This document shows positions 11,400 through 23,300 of a stretch of 64,000 nt of DNA, piece after piece (position 1 is the stretch's first letter; each line of letters opens with the position of its first letter). The stretch is from Penicillus capitatus (lineage: Eukaryota; Chlorophyta), in assembly GCA_965649825.1 (NCBI GenBank), contig OZ287698.1:930001-994000 (forward strand), read 5' to 3'. Under the pieces are notes generated by a model. That model saw only the letters and a list, made by a program, of their open reading frames with translations. It was not told the DNA's origin and ran no database searches. The translations under genes and the position numbers were made by a program.

Positions 11400-12087
11400 C
11401 GTGTAATGTACGGCCAAAGCTACTCGGGAACGGACTGGTTCAGTATCCGTCGTAGTACGTTTTTGGCAGAGTCCATCGTTCTCCGCAGGAAACGACATCA
11501 AGAGCCGCCCGATCGTCGGGCTTAGAAGTGCGACTGCCTGTTGCAACAAATGCCAAAGACTTGACAACGTTTACTCTCGAGCATGACGACAGCATCTGCT
11601 GAAAAATGCTCGTTTGTCCTTCTTAGTGTGTTGCGTATATCTATCGTACTGAGTACGATCACTGCTGGCCCAAGTATGGCGTGGGCGATCCGACTCCATG
11701 CGATACCTGTGTGGGAAGAAACGAGAGAGAAGAAGTCGGAGAAGATCGCATTGAGATGGTGTCGGCGACTAACTGTTACCTGATGTGTTTCTCATCTAGA
11801 TCCCCGGGACGAATGCAATGCCGAGTGTGGCGCGATCAGAGAGGGTGTTGCGTTCAGCAGCCTCGTTGGCGCTACAGATCCATCGTTCTGCTGCGCGTTG
11901 TGCAACACGAACAGAGATAACGTCCAAGGGAGCGTGACGTCTCTCGTCGATTTCATCCGTGCGCCCAGACTGCCGTGGGTGGACGTGGAGACGCGACCTC
12001 CATACCTGCGATCTGAAGCACTCGCTGAGCGGGCACAAGGCGGACTGTCTTGCCTGTGTCTCCGGCAAAGGGTCAGAATCCCTGTAG
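11400..12087 (+). pseudogene. Two-PAN-module protein gene, copy lacking signal exon
   Basis: Counterpart of the intact gene at 43315-44191. Module 1 is encoded from about 11405 (GQSYSGTDWF), then NDIKSRPIVGLRSATACCNK after an intron, then CVAYIYRTEYDHCWPK and TPCDTCVGRN after another. Module 2 begins near 11800, but a G run is one base shorter here (GGG against GGGG in the other arm). That shifts the frame before the ECNAECG-equivalent region. The terminal part (GWTWRRDLH-equivalent, near 11975-12087) is also altered. The first exon with the signal peptide is absent, because the duplication boundary falls in the intron upstream. Not expected to make the full secreted protein. Confidence 0.75.
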
Positions 12088-12379
12088 GATGACGCCGTCC
12101 TGCACCGATTGATCTCTAGGGACGGTTTCGATGCTGCATGATCGGATTGGAGTCCAGCATGTGGAGGTCGATCATCGAGCATAACGAAATGCTACGGCAG
12201 AAAGAACATGTGCGATTGAATCCATCAGGCTTAGAGCAGATGCCTTCTTTTCATATAAGAGTTAGCATCTTGGCTGTGGCTTGCGAAGACGGTGGAGGGA
12301 TATCTAACAGTTGTAACTGAACCGTTGCTCGTGTTGCGGGTACGCGACATTTAAACGACGGCATGCTTCTCGAAAACAG

Positions 12380-13350
12380 TCAGTGCCTCGACAACAGTAC
12401 TTCAGCCAGACGATATTCGCCTACGTCGGACATATCTTTCGTACTGATGATGCAGCACGGCACGGCACGGCAACGGTGAGGTTTACGACGAAAGGATGCC
12501 TTGTGTTCAGCGCCAAGCCTTTTGCGGTCCTCGCTGTCTTGCTGCTTGGGAAACACAGTTTGCGGGACAGGTCGCCTAGATTTCCGGTGAGCGGGTCTGC
12601 GAGACAGATCGTCGAACGACTTGTCGAAGAACGCAGGAACGCACGTCTCGGTGCCTTCCCTGTCGTCAAGCTAAGGGCAACTCTAAAGCATGCGTTTTTC
12701 CTGTCGACGGCGCGATTGTTTGTTTTCTTTGCTTGAATGGAGTTAAATCTGTGGCTGGCACCAGCCGGCAACTTTACCCGCACTGTGTGGAGAGCGTCGT
12801 GACGGCGAAGATGCGAGTGCTGTGTGTTCCCTAGGTGCAAAGGACAGAGCTGCGCGCGTGCAACAACTGCGGTGTGGATGTGTGGTGATGCGGCTACAGA
12901 GGCGACATCCATCTGAGCCGTGGGGCAGCAACCCGAACGTTCACGATGTTTCCTAGCGGCATCCACAGCTGCTGCACGGTGCAGTCCGAACTAATGCGTG
13001 CTCCAACGAACGCTGCTCTGAGTGCAGGACCGGGGCAAAGCTCTGAACTTGTCAGCACGATGGGCGTCATGCGGCTTTTGAACGTCGTTCTGGAACGCAC
13101 TGCAAAAAAAACAAAGCCGAAGTGCCTGTGGCTGAAATACTTCTCGTCGCAGCACGAGAGCTTCGCGTTTCCAACGTTCTGTTGCTGCATGGAAGACGAA
13201 GTGCATCATGAAGTTCGTGAAATGACGTGCTGCTCTGGATGGGTTGTCGCTGCAGGGAAGCAAGATTCCATGGCCATCTGTGAAGTGATGACGAGGACAG
13301 AGACGCGAGGTGCTGCGATCAGCCAAAACGCATCCAAATCTTTCGCGGAT
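12380..13350 (+). pseudogene. Degenerate cysteine-rich PAN-like unit
   Basis: Weak traces of the same architecture lie between two clearer PAN units. Near 12850-12980 there is an ACNN-CGVD...GDI...CC arrangement. Near 13100-13215 there is KCLWLKYFSSQHESFAF with a cysteine cluster and DEVHHEV, resembling the end of module 1 in the intact genes (LK...C..C....EEV). CCSGW follows at about 13228. A hydrophobic stretch (KPFAVLAVLLLG, about 12516-12550) could be a former signal peptide. The frame is interrupted, and the A tract at about 13103 differs in length from the other arm. I treat it as a decayed paralogue; the family assignment is tentative. Confidence 0.4.
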
Positions 13351-13539
13351 CGCTCCACGATAGCGTCGCGTCGCTGCAACGTAGCGATCATGTTCGCACG
13401 AAAGTTCACAACGACGGACTACATAAAGGAGTCACTGGTTGACAGCACTCAGCAAACGTGCACCTTTGCGCAGCAGTTCTTTTTCGCCGTGTTGAACAGA
13501 ACCACCAGTCGTTTCCCCGCAACGCTTTTGTGGCACAGC

Positions 13540-14135
13540 ATGCATTGCGCACTCGGAGTGGCACTGTTTCTGCTGTTCGCGGTTCTGTCTTCGACGTTCG
13601 CTGTCCGTGCTTTCCCGAATCGACTGCTTCGTAGGCAACCCAGGCACACCCGATACATCGTCCCGTCGACAATGGAGGCTCTCTCAAATCACCACGTTGG
13701 AAATCCATGCACCCTTCCTGAATCGCTAAACGAATGCTGCAGCTGAATTTGAAGTTCTCAAAAGAACCTACAGTTTCGGTCGCCGTGAACTCATACGAGT
13801 AAGTTCAATGCTGTGCTATATCCATTCATCCTGTATATCAACGACATCTGCATTGCTCATAGGCAAATCCACCACCATGCAATGCTGTCTTTGGCGAAGA
13901 TCGACCTGGAGGCGATTTGACAGGACCCATCACGGGCGTTACACAACCTGAAGCATGTTGCAGAATTTGCCAGTCCAATCCTGGTCTGTTACCTTCCTCT
14001 GAAGTGCGATATGACTCGATTCTCTTTGCAGATTGCGTGGCATGGGTGTGGAGACGTGACTTCGCTCAGTGTTTCCTGAAAGCAGTGCTCACTAATGTTG
14101 CGCCATGTGCCGCCTGCGTACGCGGCGACATGTGA
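13540..14135 (+). CDS. Secreted PAN-module protein, module 1 mostly deleted
   Basis: Starts with a signal peptide (MHCALGVALFLLFAVLSSTFA) followed by a basic stretch with RLLRRQPRHTR. Compared with its partner in the other arm (40967-41848), about 330 bp carrying most of PAN module 1 is missing, leaving only FGRRELIR before the inter-module intron. Module 2 is complete: CNAVFGEDRPGGDLTGPITG, EACCRICQSNP, a 48-nt intron (GTCTGT...TTGCAG), then DCVAWVWRRDFAQCFLK and CAACVRGDM with stop at 14133-14135. The C-terminal half is open and correctly spliced on paper. Whether exon 1 still joins it is unclear, so this may be a single-module protein or a relic. Likely role, by analogy with PAN/apple domains, is carbohydrate or protein binding outside the cell. 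Confidence 0.5.
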
Positions 14136-15783
14136 ATATCGTCGATTCTGCAAGCGCGTATGGTTTCTCTTGTCCTTTCACGAAACGTCCATGCTTGGTT
14201 TTACAGAATGGATGTTTCTCTGCAAGGGGGTACGCCTTTTTTCTTTGGGTGCGCACGGCGCCTGTCCTTCTGATGAAGGATTCACATAACCATTTCGGAA
14301 ATCGACCACTGCGCTGGTCGTTCGGTCTGTCGGCGTTGAGAAAGGCGAAAGGGGCAGGACACTTTTTTGAATGCAACGCTTGTCTGTTTAAAGTTCGCCT
14401 TTGAGAACGATCGCATCCTTCGCACGTAGATCTTCTACTCTCCCCTCGACACACGCCTGCACGACTCGCCAGTTTACTACTCGTTCGGGACTCGGCCATG
14501 TCGTTCATTCGCACCTGCGTCATGTTGAATCTTGGTCGGCTGCTTTCACTTTCTGCTGCAAATTGCTTCAAACAGACGGAAAGACCGTTCGAGCAGATGT
14601 CCATCGAGAGAAGCGCGACAGTGAGATGCTCTCCGATGGATCAAGGCGCCGCAACGGCATCGTCCTTCTTTGATCATCTGTCGGCGCGCAGAATGTCGTC
14701 TGGTGTCCAGGAGTATTTCCGACGGTCCTTAACCGAGATTGCCCTCGATGGCTCGCAGGACGCAGACCACTGATCCCATCAAGTATGTGTGTGCGTTCGC
14801 TTGCTACGCCTTCGGGCAATGTTGCAACGTACGACAATCAAGCAGCGATCGATCCGTGAGAACACAGCAGTCCTGCGTTTCGGACATGAAGCTTGTTCGC
14901 AGCATCCAAGCTCAGTCGATGTCTTCTCGACTTTGACACTTTCTACGTAGCTGCCAGACGCAAAGGGGTCCTTGGAGAAGGATAGCAAAGCATGGAGAAT
15001 GTCCTCTCCTGCTGGGCCAACGCGGCATGGCAGAGGAGGGAAGCGACATCAACCGCCGTCGACACTCCTATTCGCCTCGACACATGTCGAACGCTCTAAA
15101 CTGCAAAGATGCCGCCCAGCGCTACCTAACAGCAAGCATTAATCTCAACCGCAAGAGGTGCCTCGACGCGCAACGTGATTGAACGAGACAGCCGTGACTG
15201 TCTTAGGTGTCAAGTGTCTATAGAGAAGCGATGGGTTTGGCTTGATACCGTCTTCGTGGCAGTGTCGATGTTCTTGCCGCTGCAGTACATTAAGTAAGAG
15301 TGTATTATTGTAAGTGGTTAAGTACTTAAAACCTGTGAGTGCTTTAACGATAGAGACAGATGTCATATTTTACGGCCGTTAGCGAACAGCAAACACCTTC
15401 TTCGGGAATTCCCTCCATCGCAACAAATCTCTAATGACCAGCCGTCCAATAGCCAAACTCATATTGACGAGATGAACATTTGGATTGGGCCATCCTTCGT
15501 TTTCATCAATATGTCCAGTACTCACCACCAACTGCGATTCTTTGCACGCAGAAGACGAAGAAAAAACTTAATGAAGCCAGCCATAGGTTTCTCACTAGAA
15601 CGCAGATGTGCATCTTTTATCCATAAGATCTTACAGATAATGAGGTCCATCCACTACACCGATTCGTGAAAGTAGAAAGCTAACAGACACCCGACGACGA
15701 CTTGTATAACAAACAGTCCGACCAACACAGCCCGAGTGCTACAACACACAATGTCAAATCTTCTCTACAGAACATCGCTCATC
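14136..15783. other. No supportable gene; end of inverted repeat and flank
   Basis: The first 750 bp is shared with 40228-40960 in reverse orientation. It holds an ORF on the minus strand (14092-14604) and its counterpart (40499-40924) that are similar for about 110 residues, then diverge by a frameshift. No domain or signal peptide is visible. From 14885 to 15783 I see nothing coding. Confidence 0.45.
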
Positions 15784-17065
15784 TTACTGCTTTCCAAACA
15801 CTTTGATCTCTTCATAGAAGTTCATGAGCAGGAAAGCTGCTGAGAGCATGGTCCCCGTGAACAGTGCCACAGCAGTCAAGACGTCCGATAGTTGGTCATT
15901 TTTGATTAACTGAAGAAAGATGACGATGACCAGCACAGGTAAGAACGGTGCCAGTCCATACCCTACATGCCATTCTATCATCATGAAATCTCATACCCAC
16001 ATCAGCCCTACCGTAAACACACCAGCTATGCGTCAGAGACATCTGTGATCCATATCCTCTCAATGTCAAATGTAGCAACGCGCCCACTCCAAAGAGGTGA
16101 ATGTAATACAGCAGTGCAGCTTTGCCAATCTACATCCGGATGAGATATCATGCTGGAACGGGAGAGGAGTGACATACGATCTTGTAGTCTCCATCCCAGT
16201 CTTCATCATCCTTATCGCTTTGTCTGCAATGCACAGCTTCATGACAGATGCAGGGTGAGATGATGAGCTGACTTATGATCTGTATACTCTCCTGCATTAC
16301 TGCTTACGACGGTGATGAAGATCAGGGTCGTTGCAATCCAAAATGGTCCGTAACTAGAAAAGGCATCTCCCTTGCGATGCTCTTTTTCAGCACACTTCTC
16401 ACAGGTCAGGATTTTCGCGACAGTCTTCAACAAAGTCACGTTTGAATGGCCCCTTCATGGCACTCAACAGCCTCGCCACAACTTCCTACCCACAGACATC
16501 CATCGACGACTCTCTCTTTTGAATACCAATCGACATTGACCACTTACCTTGTCGTCCACATTGAAGTACCGATGGAACATTTTGAGTGACCACATGCTCT
16601 GTCTTTCACCCTGTTGTTCGTCTGAATCGGCGGCACCAAGGCCTTGACCGAATGTTGCATCTAGTATCTCTCACCCGTCTCGTCTGTCTGGGGTACTGGC
16701 GCCGTCCCGTCTGTCGGTTGAATCGTTCCCGTCGTAACAGGTGCCGCTGTCGACTCTGTGAAGTCGAGGACGACCTCTTCCTTAGGCTCGAGCCGCGACG
16801 CCCCTTCCATTTTCGGCGTCACGGCTGGCACGACGTTCTCTTCCGTCACTTCCGGAATCGGAATCGATGTTGAAGGTTCTGCTGGAGGCGGTGGCGGTGG
16901 CGGCGCTGTCGTCTGCTGCAAGACTGGTGGAGGCGGTGGCTGGAAAGTGATTTCCGGTTCTTTGTCAAAATCTTCGTTGAATACGAGATCGCCTCCATCC
17001 TACACCGCACGGCGATCTATCCTCTGTCTCCCTTTATCGCGGCGCACTTTTTTCCCGCCAGACAT
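15784..17065 (-). CDS. Yip1-domain protein, YIPF1/YIPF2-like
   Basis: Six or so exons. Exon 1 is only MSGGKK (start 17065), then a 48-nt intron. A proline- and acid-rich cytosolic region follows (PPPPPVLQQTTAPPPPPPP at about 16890-16940). Next come SMWSLKMFHRYFNVDDK (about 16560), VVARLLSAMKGPFKRDFVED (about 16450) and, after a 49-nt intron, YGPFWIATTLIFITVVSSNA (about 16330), the hallmark of the YIPF1/2 branch. Further membrane segments follow: IGKAALLYYIHLFGVGALL and, after another intron, GLAPFLPVLVIVIFLQLI and LFTGTMLSAAFLLM. Stop is at 15784. Family members are multi-pass Golgi/ER proteins that bind Rab GTPases. It diverges from the MPP-alpha gene across about 100 bp, probably a shared promoter region. 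Confidence 0.85.
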
Positions 17066-17165
17066 GATGTCGCTCAGTGTGGATGACGGAGGTCTGTCAA
17101 CAAAGTGTACGACACCGTTCGCTCTCTAGCAGCAGTGCTTGTGGACGACGGCGACGGCGACGATC

Positions 17166-18976
17166 ATGTTTGGCCGCGAAGCGACTCGACGCGTCGTTCT
17201 CGGACCGATTTCCCGCTATTCTTTCTTGACGCGATGGGAGACGTTCGTCACGACGACGCAGCCAACGCGACAGGACGCCATGACGGCGACGCCGAGTTGG
17301 GGGTCGCGCGGAGGAATCCTTTCCGTGCTTGGTTTCACGAACACGTCTGTGGGGACGGTGCCCATGACGGATCCCTTCCCTGGGACAGTCGAACCGCACC
17401 GCATCCCTCCATTTAAAGAACCCGCCAAAACGCAGTTGACGACGCTGGCCAATGGCTTCCGTGTGGCATCTGAAGACATTTGGGTCCGTCGCGAGGCATC
17501 TCCATCACGATCGACGTCTTTGTGTGTCCAGGGAGCGACGTCCGGAATCGGACTCGCCGTCGCATCGGGAAGCCAGAATGAAAGCCAAACAACGTCAGGG
17601 GCTTCGCATTTTCTTGAGTACATGGCCTTTCGTGGGTCCCATCATCGCACACACTTTCGCATCATGCAAGAGTTGAATGGTTATGGAGCGCATACAGCAG
17701 TGAGTGCATCGAGGGAGCAGATGTACTATTCCGTCGAGTGTCTCAAATCGGATACAGCCGCCGCAGTGGAAGTGCTGTGCGATGCCGTGATGAATCCAAA
17801 ATTCAATCCATGGGAAGTGGAAGAGGTGCAAGCATTGCTGAAATCGGATCTCGACGAATTGAAGAAGAATCCTCAGTCTTCACTGGGAGAGCTTCTGATT
17901 GGAGCAGTGTATCAAGGCGGATTGGGTCGTCCCCTCATCGGCCCTGCGATGGGCATCGATCGACTGAACGCCGAAGCGCTGCACGCTTTCCACGGAGAGC
18001 ATTTTACACCAGAGCGTATGGTGCTGTCCGTGGCTGGCATGGATCATGATACGCTGCTCAAAATCGCTGAACCCATTGCCGGAATTCTGCCAAGGGGAGG
18101 ACCATACACGCCGCCACAGTCGATATATATGGGAGGAGAGATTAAGAAACCGGAGGAGGATCCACTGTGCCATATTGTACTGGCATTCGATGTGGAGGTC
18201 CTGCAAAACCATTCAATATGGTGGAGCGACAGCTGATTTGACAGGGAGGATGGGAAGATGTGAAAGCAGCGTGCACGATGACGGTACTGATGTATTTGAT
18301 GGGAGGCGGCGGCTCCTTCTCTTCAGGAGGTCCAGGCAAAGGCATGCACTCCCGTCTCTACATAAACGTCCTGACGCGTTACGGCTGGGTACAGAACTTC
18401 ACAGCTATTAACCAATCCTTTGACAAGAGGTCCGTCACATCACGTGAACAACAGACAGGAGAGCGACGACGATGATGTGTGTGTGGACAGATGCTTGACA
18501 GGTGTCTATGGAGCTGTCCCACCGGAATGGGCACCAAAGCTTGTGGATGTCATGACAGAAGAGCTCATCAGCCTGTCAAAGAGCATTAACAACGACGAAC
18601 TCAATCGAGCCAAGAACGCCGCCATTGGCCAAGTGCCTCTCTTTTACCGTCTCTAGCAACAGGTCACTCACTCACTCTTTCTCCAGATCTTGATGACACT
18701 TGAGAGCCGTGCCGTTGCGGCAGAAGACATCGCACGACAGGTCCTTACCTACGGCCACAGGTCTCCACGACATTCGGTTCGACCCATACGCCCTTTCGAT
18801 CGGGGTTCTGCTGCAGGAAATCCCCTCAAGTGTTCATCGATGGATTAGAAAAAGTGACAAAGGAGGATCTCAAGGCAATGGTCTCGAACATGTTAAAGAC
18901 GCCGCTGTCGATGGCATCGATGGGGAATATCTGGAATGTTCCACGCTACCACGAGGTGGCTCGTCGTTTTAGCTGA
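17166..18976 (+). CDS. PMPCA: Mitochondrial processing peptidase subunit alpha
   Basis: Starts [20 protein letters not shown], arginine-rich like a mitochondrial presequence. The M16 domain shows [11 protein letters not shown] (about 17605): the catalytic HxxEH of the beta subunit is HFLEY here, as expected for a non-catalytic alpha. The alpha-specific glycine-rich substrate loop is clear ([20 protein letters not shown], about 18300). Later parts are [37 protein letters not shown] and [18 protein letters not shown], ending VARRFS. Introns include 37 nt (GTCCGG...AAGCCAG, about 17540-17576) and about 58 nt (before VYGAV). Between NGFRVASED and SITIDVFV (about 17485-17500) the frame slips by one base and no GT-AG intron fixes it. 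The complex removes targeting peptides from imported mitochondrial proteins. Confidence 0.88.
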
Positions 18977-19149
18977 GACCCTGTCTCGAAGACAGATCCT
19001 TCGGCTGAGATTAACATTTTGTTGTTGGATCTTAACCGTCACAACGACAGGACATCAACCGTCGCGTCGAGCCCGAGTCGCGTCCGTCTTCTTCACGCGT
19101 CTCCTCCAGCGTCTTTTGTTTGGAGCCTCGGTGCCGCGTCTCGAATCAT

Positions 19150-20085
19150 GGCTGGTGCCGCTGCGGCTATGGCCGTCTCACAGTCGCCCTTGATGGGCGG
19201 CGGCGAACAAGAAAACGTCTCCTTCTTTAAAAATCCCTGCGGCTGGTTTCGCAATTGGTTCTGCGCCAGTCCCTTAGATAACTGCACCGTTCTGGGCGTC
19301 GTCGTTGGCGGCATCATCTGCTTCATCGCCGCTTTTGGAGTAAGGCCAATCATCCACGCATCGCTTCACTCTATCTATCCTGTTGGTTGTGACAGTTTCC
19401 AGAGTACATTGTTCCTATCGTTGGATTTGTCTGTCTGGCCATTGCTGGTGGACGTGTCACGTCTCTTCGCAATCTGGCTGCCGAAATCGATCGCTTTTCT
19501 AAAGAGAACGAACGCCTTGAGCAGACAGAAGCTCGTCTCGTTGGCGAAGTGGAATTCCTCGGAAAGAAGAAGAACGAACTGACAGGACATGTCGACAAAC
19601 TCAAAGGAACGGTTGGCGAACTGCAGAACGTCAGCGAGGGATTGCAGAACGAACTGGAGCAATTCCACAATCTCAAAGGTGCGACACGAGCCCATCATCA
19701 AAACGATCACTCATTGCTGATCGGTATAGGCAACATTGAAAAATTTGCTGCCGAGACGGGGGCGGATGTGAAGAAGATTTTGGGCGAAGCAAACAAGATT
19801 CACGCAAAGATGGAACGGATGACGAATCAGAACGAGAGGGCATTGCTTGGCAAAATGGCTCAAGATTTGGAGTTTTTGGACAAAGATGCCGGAATGCAAG
19901 AAGACGAATTCAACAACTTCTTTGCAAGAATGCCAACCCATCTCCAGAATCGTTTCAAGGCAATGGGTCTAACCTTCGAGCGAGTTGCCGGAAACGATGG
20001 AGTGATCGATTTTATGGAGATCGAAGGCATGATCAACAAGCTGATGGCCGAAACAGAAGAAAAAATCGAGTCCATACACGTCTGA
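19150..20085 (+). CDS. Two-helix membrane protein with long coiled coil and EF-hand-like C-terminus
   Basis: Three exons. After MAGAAAAMAVSQSPLMGGG and a cysteine-containing patch come two membrane helices: LGVVVGGIICFIAAFG, then, after an intron ending GTTGTGACAG (19394), YIVPIVGFVCLAIAGG. The rest faces one side of the membrane. A heptad-rich stretch from SLRNLAAEIDRFSKENERLE to about residue 150 predicts a coiled coil. A second intron (GTGCGACACG...GGTATAG) lies within it. The C-terminal 100 residues include FERVAGNDGVIDFMEIEGMI, which resembles an EF-hand loop (D-x-N/D-G-x-I-D-F-x-E). I do not recognise the family. A calcium-sensing membrane tether is one possible role, inferred from layout only. 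Confidence 0.75.
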
Positions 20086-20303
20086 CAAGAGATACCATCA
20101 ACCCTCTCTGTTGCCATTCATCAAACATCGTCGACTTGATAACTACTCAATAACAAGAAAGCTTCTATGTTTTGCCATTGCTGTGTTTTCCTCTCTTCAA
20201 GAGATACAAGGAGGGTTTAGTGATGACATCGTGCCACGTCTGTTCTTTTTACGATTGATTGGTCCACCGATGATGATCCGTCTTGCGCTGTAAGAAGAGG
20301 GTT

Positions 20304-23300
20304 TTACTCGCTCTGCTCGTCCATCGCTGTGTCCGGGTTGTCGGTGGCAGAGGCGTGGGCTTCCCACTCGGTCGTCATTTGCCGAACAAGGACGTCCATT
20401 TCTTGCAGTCCTGGTATAGATGTCACATCGGCAGCATCGTGGATCGTCCGTGTGCATCTCCCGTATGCCTCGCCCTTGACCAGAGCGAGTTGAAAGGGAC
20501 GTTCAGACCATTGCCGAAACACAGGTTGCATCTCATAGCAGTCTTGGAAGAGAGAGGCGGCGCCAAACACATACCAACCCAATCGAGCACGGGACGCCGC
20601 CACAATGAGGCGTCGGATGTCTCGGATGTGTCCAATAGCCCGTGTCCTCACAAGAGAGAGCAGCACAAAATCGTTCTGCTGTCCCTGATACTTATCCACT
20701 GTCGTGACCTAACACAACGCAGCCGCATCGATCAGATGTTCATCGAAGTGATAGGGGTGAGTGACCTTGTATGGTTTGCCGAAGGCTGGATGGGCGGCGC
20801 ATCGTTTGTTCAGGACATCTCTCAGAAGATGCTTCTGTCCATTGTACGTCGTGAGAATGGTGATGCTGGATGGCGGATAGCCCAGCAGACGCATGAACTG
20901 ATAGACACGGACAACGTATTCGGCCTCGGCGAGGTTCTGATAGAAGAAAGGGGTGGGTACCGATTCGCCAATACCAGTGGGATCGACCACATCGACCAGC
21001 TGATAGTCAAAAGCGAAGCCAGGATTTGCCTGAGCATGGAGGGCACTGTCTGTCACACAGGCAAGATTTCCCAGTCCATCATAGCGCCAGTTGAAGAGCC
21101 TTGCCAGCGATGGACGTGCACGGCCTTGAGCATCCAATTGGAGAAACGGCATACCAAGGCGGATGAATCGATGGAAAAGGGACTGGTCCATATGGCTGTA
21201 TCTCTGAAAGGCTGGATGTTTGACAACGGGAGGCAACTGATGATGATCGCCGATGAGGACAATGCGTTGGAGATGACGACTGCCTTCACATGGCTGCAGT
21301 GTCCAGGGGAGAAACGTCTCGATCTCCAGGACCTGTCCACTCTCTTCCATCAATACATTATCATAATGGAAACGCAGTTTCACAAATTCCTTTCGTTTGA
21401 GGGCAGCATGTGTGCATGTCATGGCGATGATCTTGGCCTGCTTTGTGAGGAGGTAATTCACCCGATCGTTCTGTGTCTTGAGCAATTCGAACGCTCGACA
21501 CTCTTCCAATTCTTGAAACAGCGATCTGAGATGCCGGAAGCATCCCGTTGCCTTTTCCATGTCCTCCTCGAACGCATCTCCTTTGAAAATGGGCTGCTGA
21601 GGTGCCGACGAAAAGTATTCGGTAAAGGGAAAGTGTTCTTGCACACAGGCTGCTGTGCCCGTTGCGTGACACTGGGATGCAAACTTCTCCCATCTGGACA
21701 GAACATGAAGCATCCAGAAATGCCCTGCCGTTTCACAGGAGTACGCCATATCTTCTGTGACATTCAGCTGACGGGCAAGCCGTTCCACATTCTTCAGGAG
21801 ATCCAATCGACGCTGCAGCATGGCCTGAACGCGTCCTGTTCGACTAAAATGTGATTCTGTATCCAGATCTTGCTCTCCCATTCCCAATCTCAACAGATAA
21901 CGCGGCGGCACGTCTCTCTCCATCAGTTTCTGAAAGAGATCGTTGAGAGCGTGATTGGAGTGTGTGATGAGCAGGGTGCGTTGGTTCGGAAAGTTGTGGT
22001 ACAACATGTGGAGTATCTGCACGGCCACATCTGTCTTGCCCGTTCCTGGCGGACCCACAACCATCGACAATCCCGGCTGCATTCCGGCGATCATGGCCTG
22101 ACTCTGGACAGGTGTAAAGCGAACAGCATTCTGACGTGACGTGTCCTGAGCAAAGGGCCCAGGATCACATGGCGTGTAGGGCTCCACAGACAGCGTTCTC
22201 TTTTCTTCTGTCCCTACTCCAGGCAGCACAGAGAACGTGAGTTTGAGCGGAGGCACAATCTCTTTGCCGTCTGTTAGGATGACGTAATCTGGAAAGCTCT
22301 CTTCGATGTGTTGCCGGTCGAGGAAGGTGTCTTTCATGTCGAGCTCCATCACGTTCTTTTCAGAAAGCTCTGTATAATGTGCAGCAGCTGGATGGCCATA
22401 ACCAAGGAAGACATCTTGGAGCCAATCCATTTCCACAGAGCTCTCATTCATGACATCTCGCATACACTCCAACACCGACTTGAAATTGTTCTCCTTTGCT
22501 CTTCGACGCATGAGGAGAGAGAAGGACTGATAGAATGCCTCGCCTTGAGTCAGAGATGTGTCTTGATGGTACTGTGCGGTATCCAATGCCACCAACAATG
22601 TCCTGTTGAATCCAACTGGCTCACGGTATCCCCCAAAGGCAGATCTTCCTGTGAAGTCATTCATCAACTTGTCTTCCTCGTCTTTGATCTCCAGCACTTC
22701 GCATCCGCGTAGATGCGTCAGTCCATAGAGCTCTTTGGGATTGACATCGTCGTCGTCATCGCTTGGGTGTCGAGAGCTGTCTGGCTTCAGGGCCATCAGG
22801 AAGACGACGTCGTGCTGTTTGAGGGCATCCCATTCGGATTTGACGTCTGGACGCATCAGCTTGGTGGAAATGGTGATTTCTGCCTTGACAGCTGCAGGTT
22901 TATCGTATCCAATCTGCGGCTTCTGTACTTCGATGATCTTGAGACTGACAATAGGCGAGGCCATGCGTGCCCATCCCTTAAAGATCACTTTTCCTTCGTC
23001 GTCCACTGCTCCGCCAACGCGACTCAGAACATCGCTCACATCTTCTTGGATCTCGTACGCAGCTTCCAATCGATAGAGCTCGAAGTTTCGCATCAAGTAA
23101 TCGTGCAATGAGAGAAACTGCAGGTTGAGTTTGGGGATCGGCAGAGGCACGTCGCCAGCGTCATCGACATTAGGAATCCTGTTCGTATCCCACAGCAGCT
23201 CTTCTGTCGGATACAGTGGCATGGCATTGATGGCCTCTCTCTGGAGGGAACGCCGCTCGTAATGACTGATCAGCATTTCCTTGAGGAATCCAGGACGATC

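Larger units (their letters stand above)
11300..14885. repeat. Inverted copy of the PAN-gene array at 40228-44092
   Basis: Reverse complement of 40228-44092, easily followed from CTGGCTCCAATTCGGATTTT at 11316 to CAGTCCTGCGTTTCG near 14880. The two arms differ by scattered substitutions, small indels (a homopolymer A tract near 13103, a G run near 11805) and one larger deletion of about 330 bp in this arm around 13745-13790. Gene order and orientation inside the arms are the same, so each arm carries three PAN-type units. This arm shows more damage than the other. Confidence 0.85.

Noticed and set aside
12946-13746. 266-residue ORF and its antisense partner 41741-42496 as single genes
   Set aside because: They run across parts of two PAN-type units including a signal-peptide start; the PAN-unit reading explains the sequence better.
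16300-16440. Apparent CEKCAEKEHRK zinc-like motif in the YIPF gene
   Set aside because: This is translation of a 49-nt intron (GTGAGAAG...TTTTCTAG); removing it restores the family sequence DLYGPFWIATT.
16640-16700. A 32-nt intron in the YIPF gene
   Set aside because: A later acceptor gives a 53-nt intron in the same frame, which fits the usual length better.
20283-21854. 523-residue plus-strand ORF
   Set aside because: It is antisense to conserved Aquarius helicase motifs on the minus strand and has no domain of its own.
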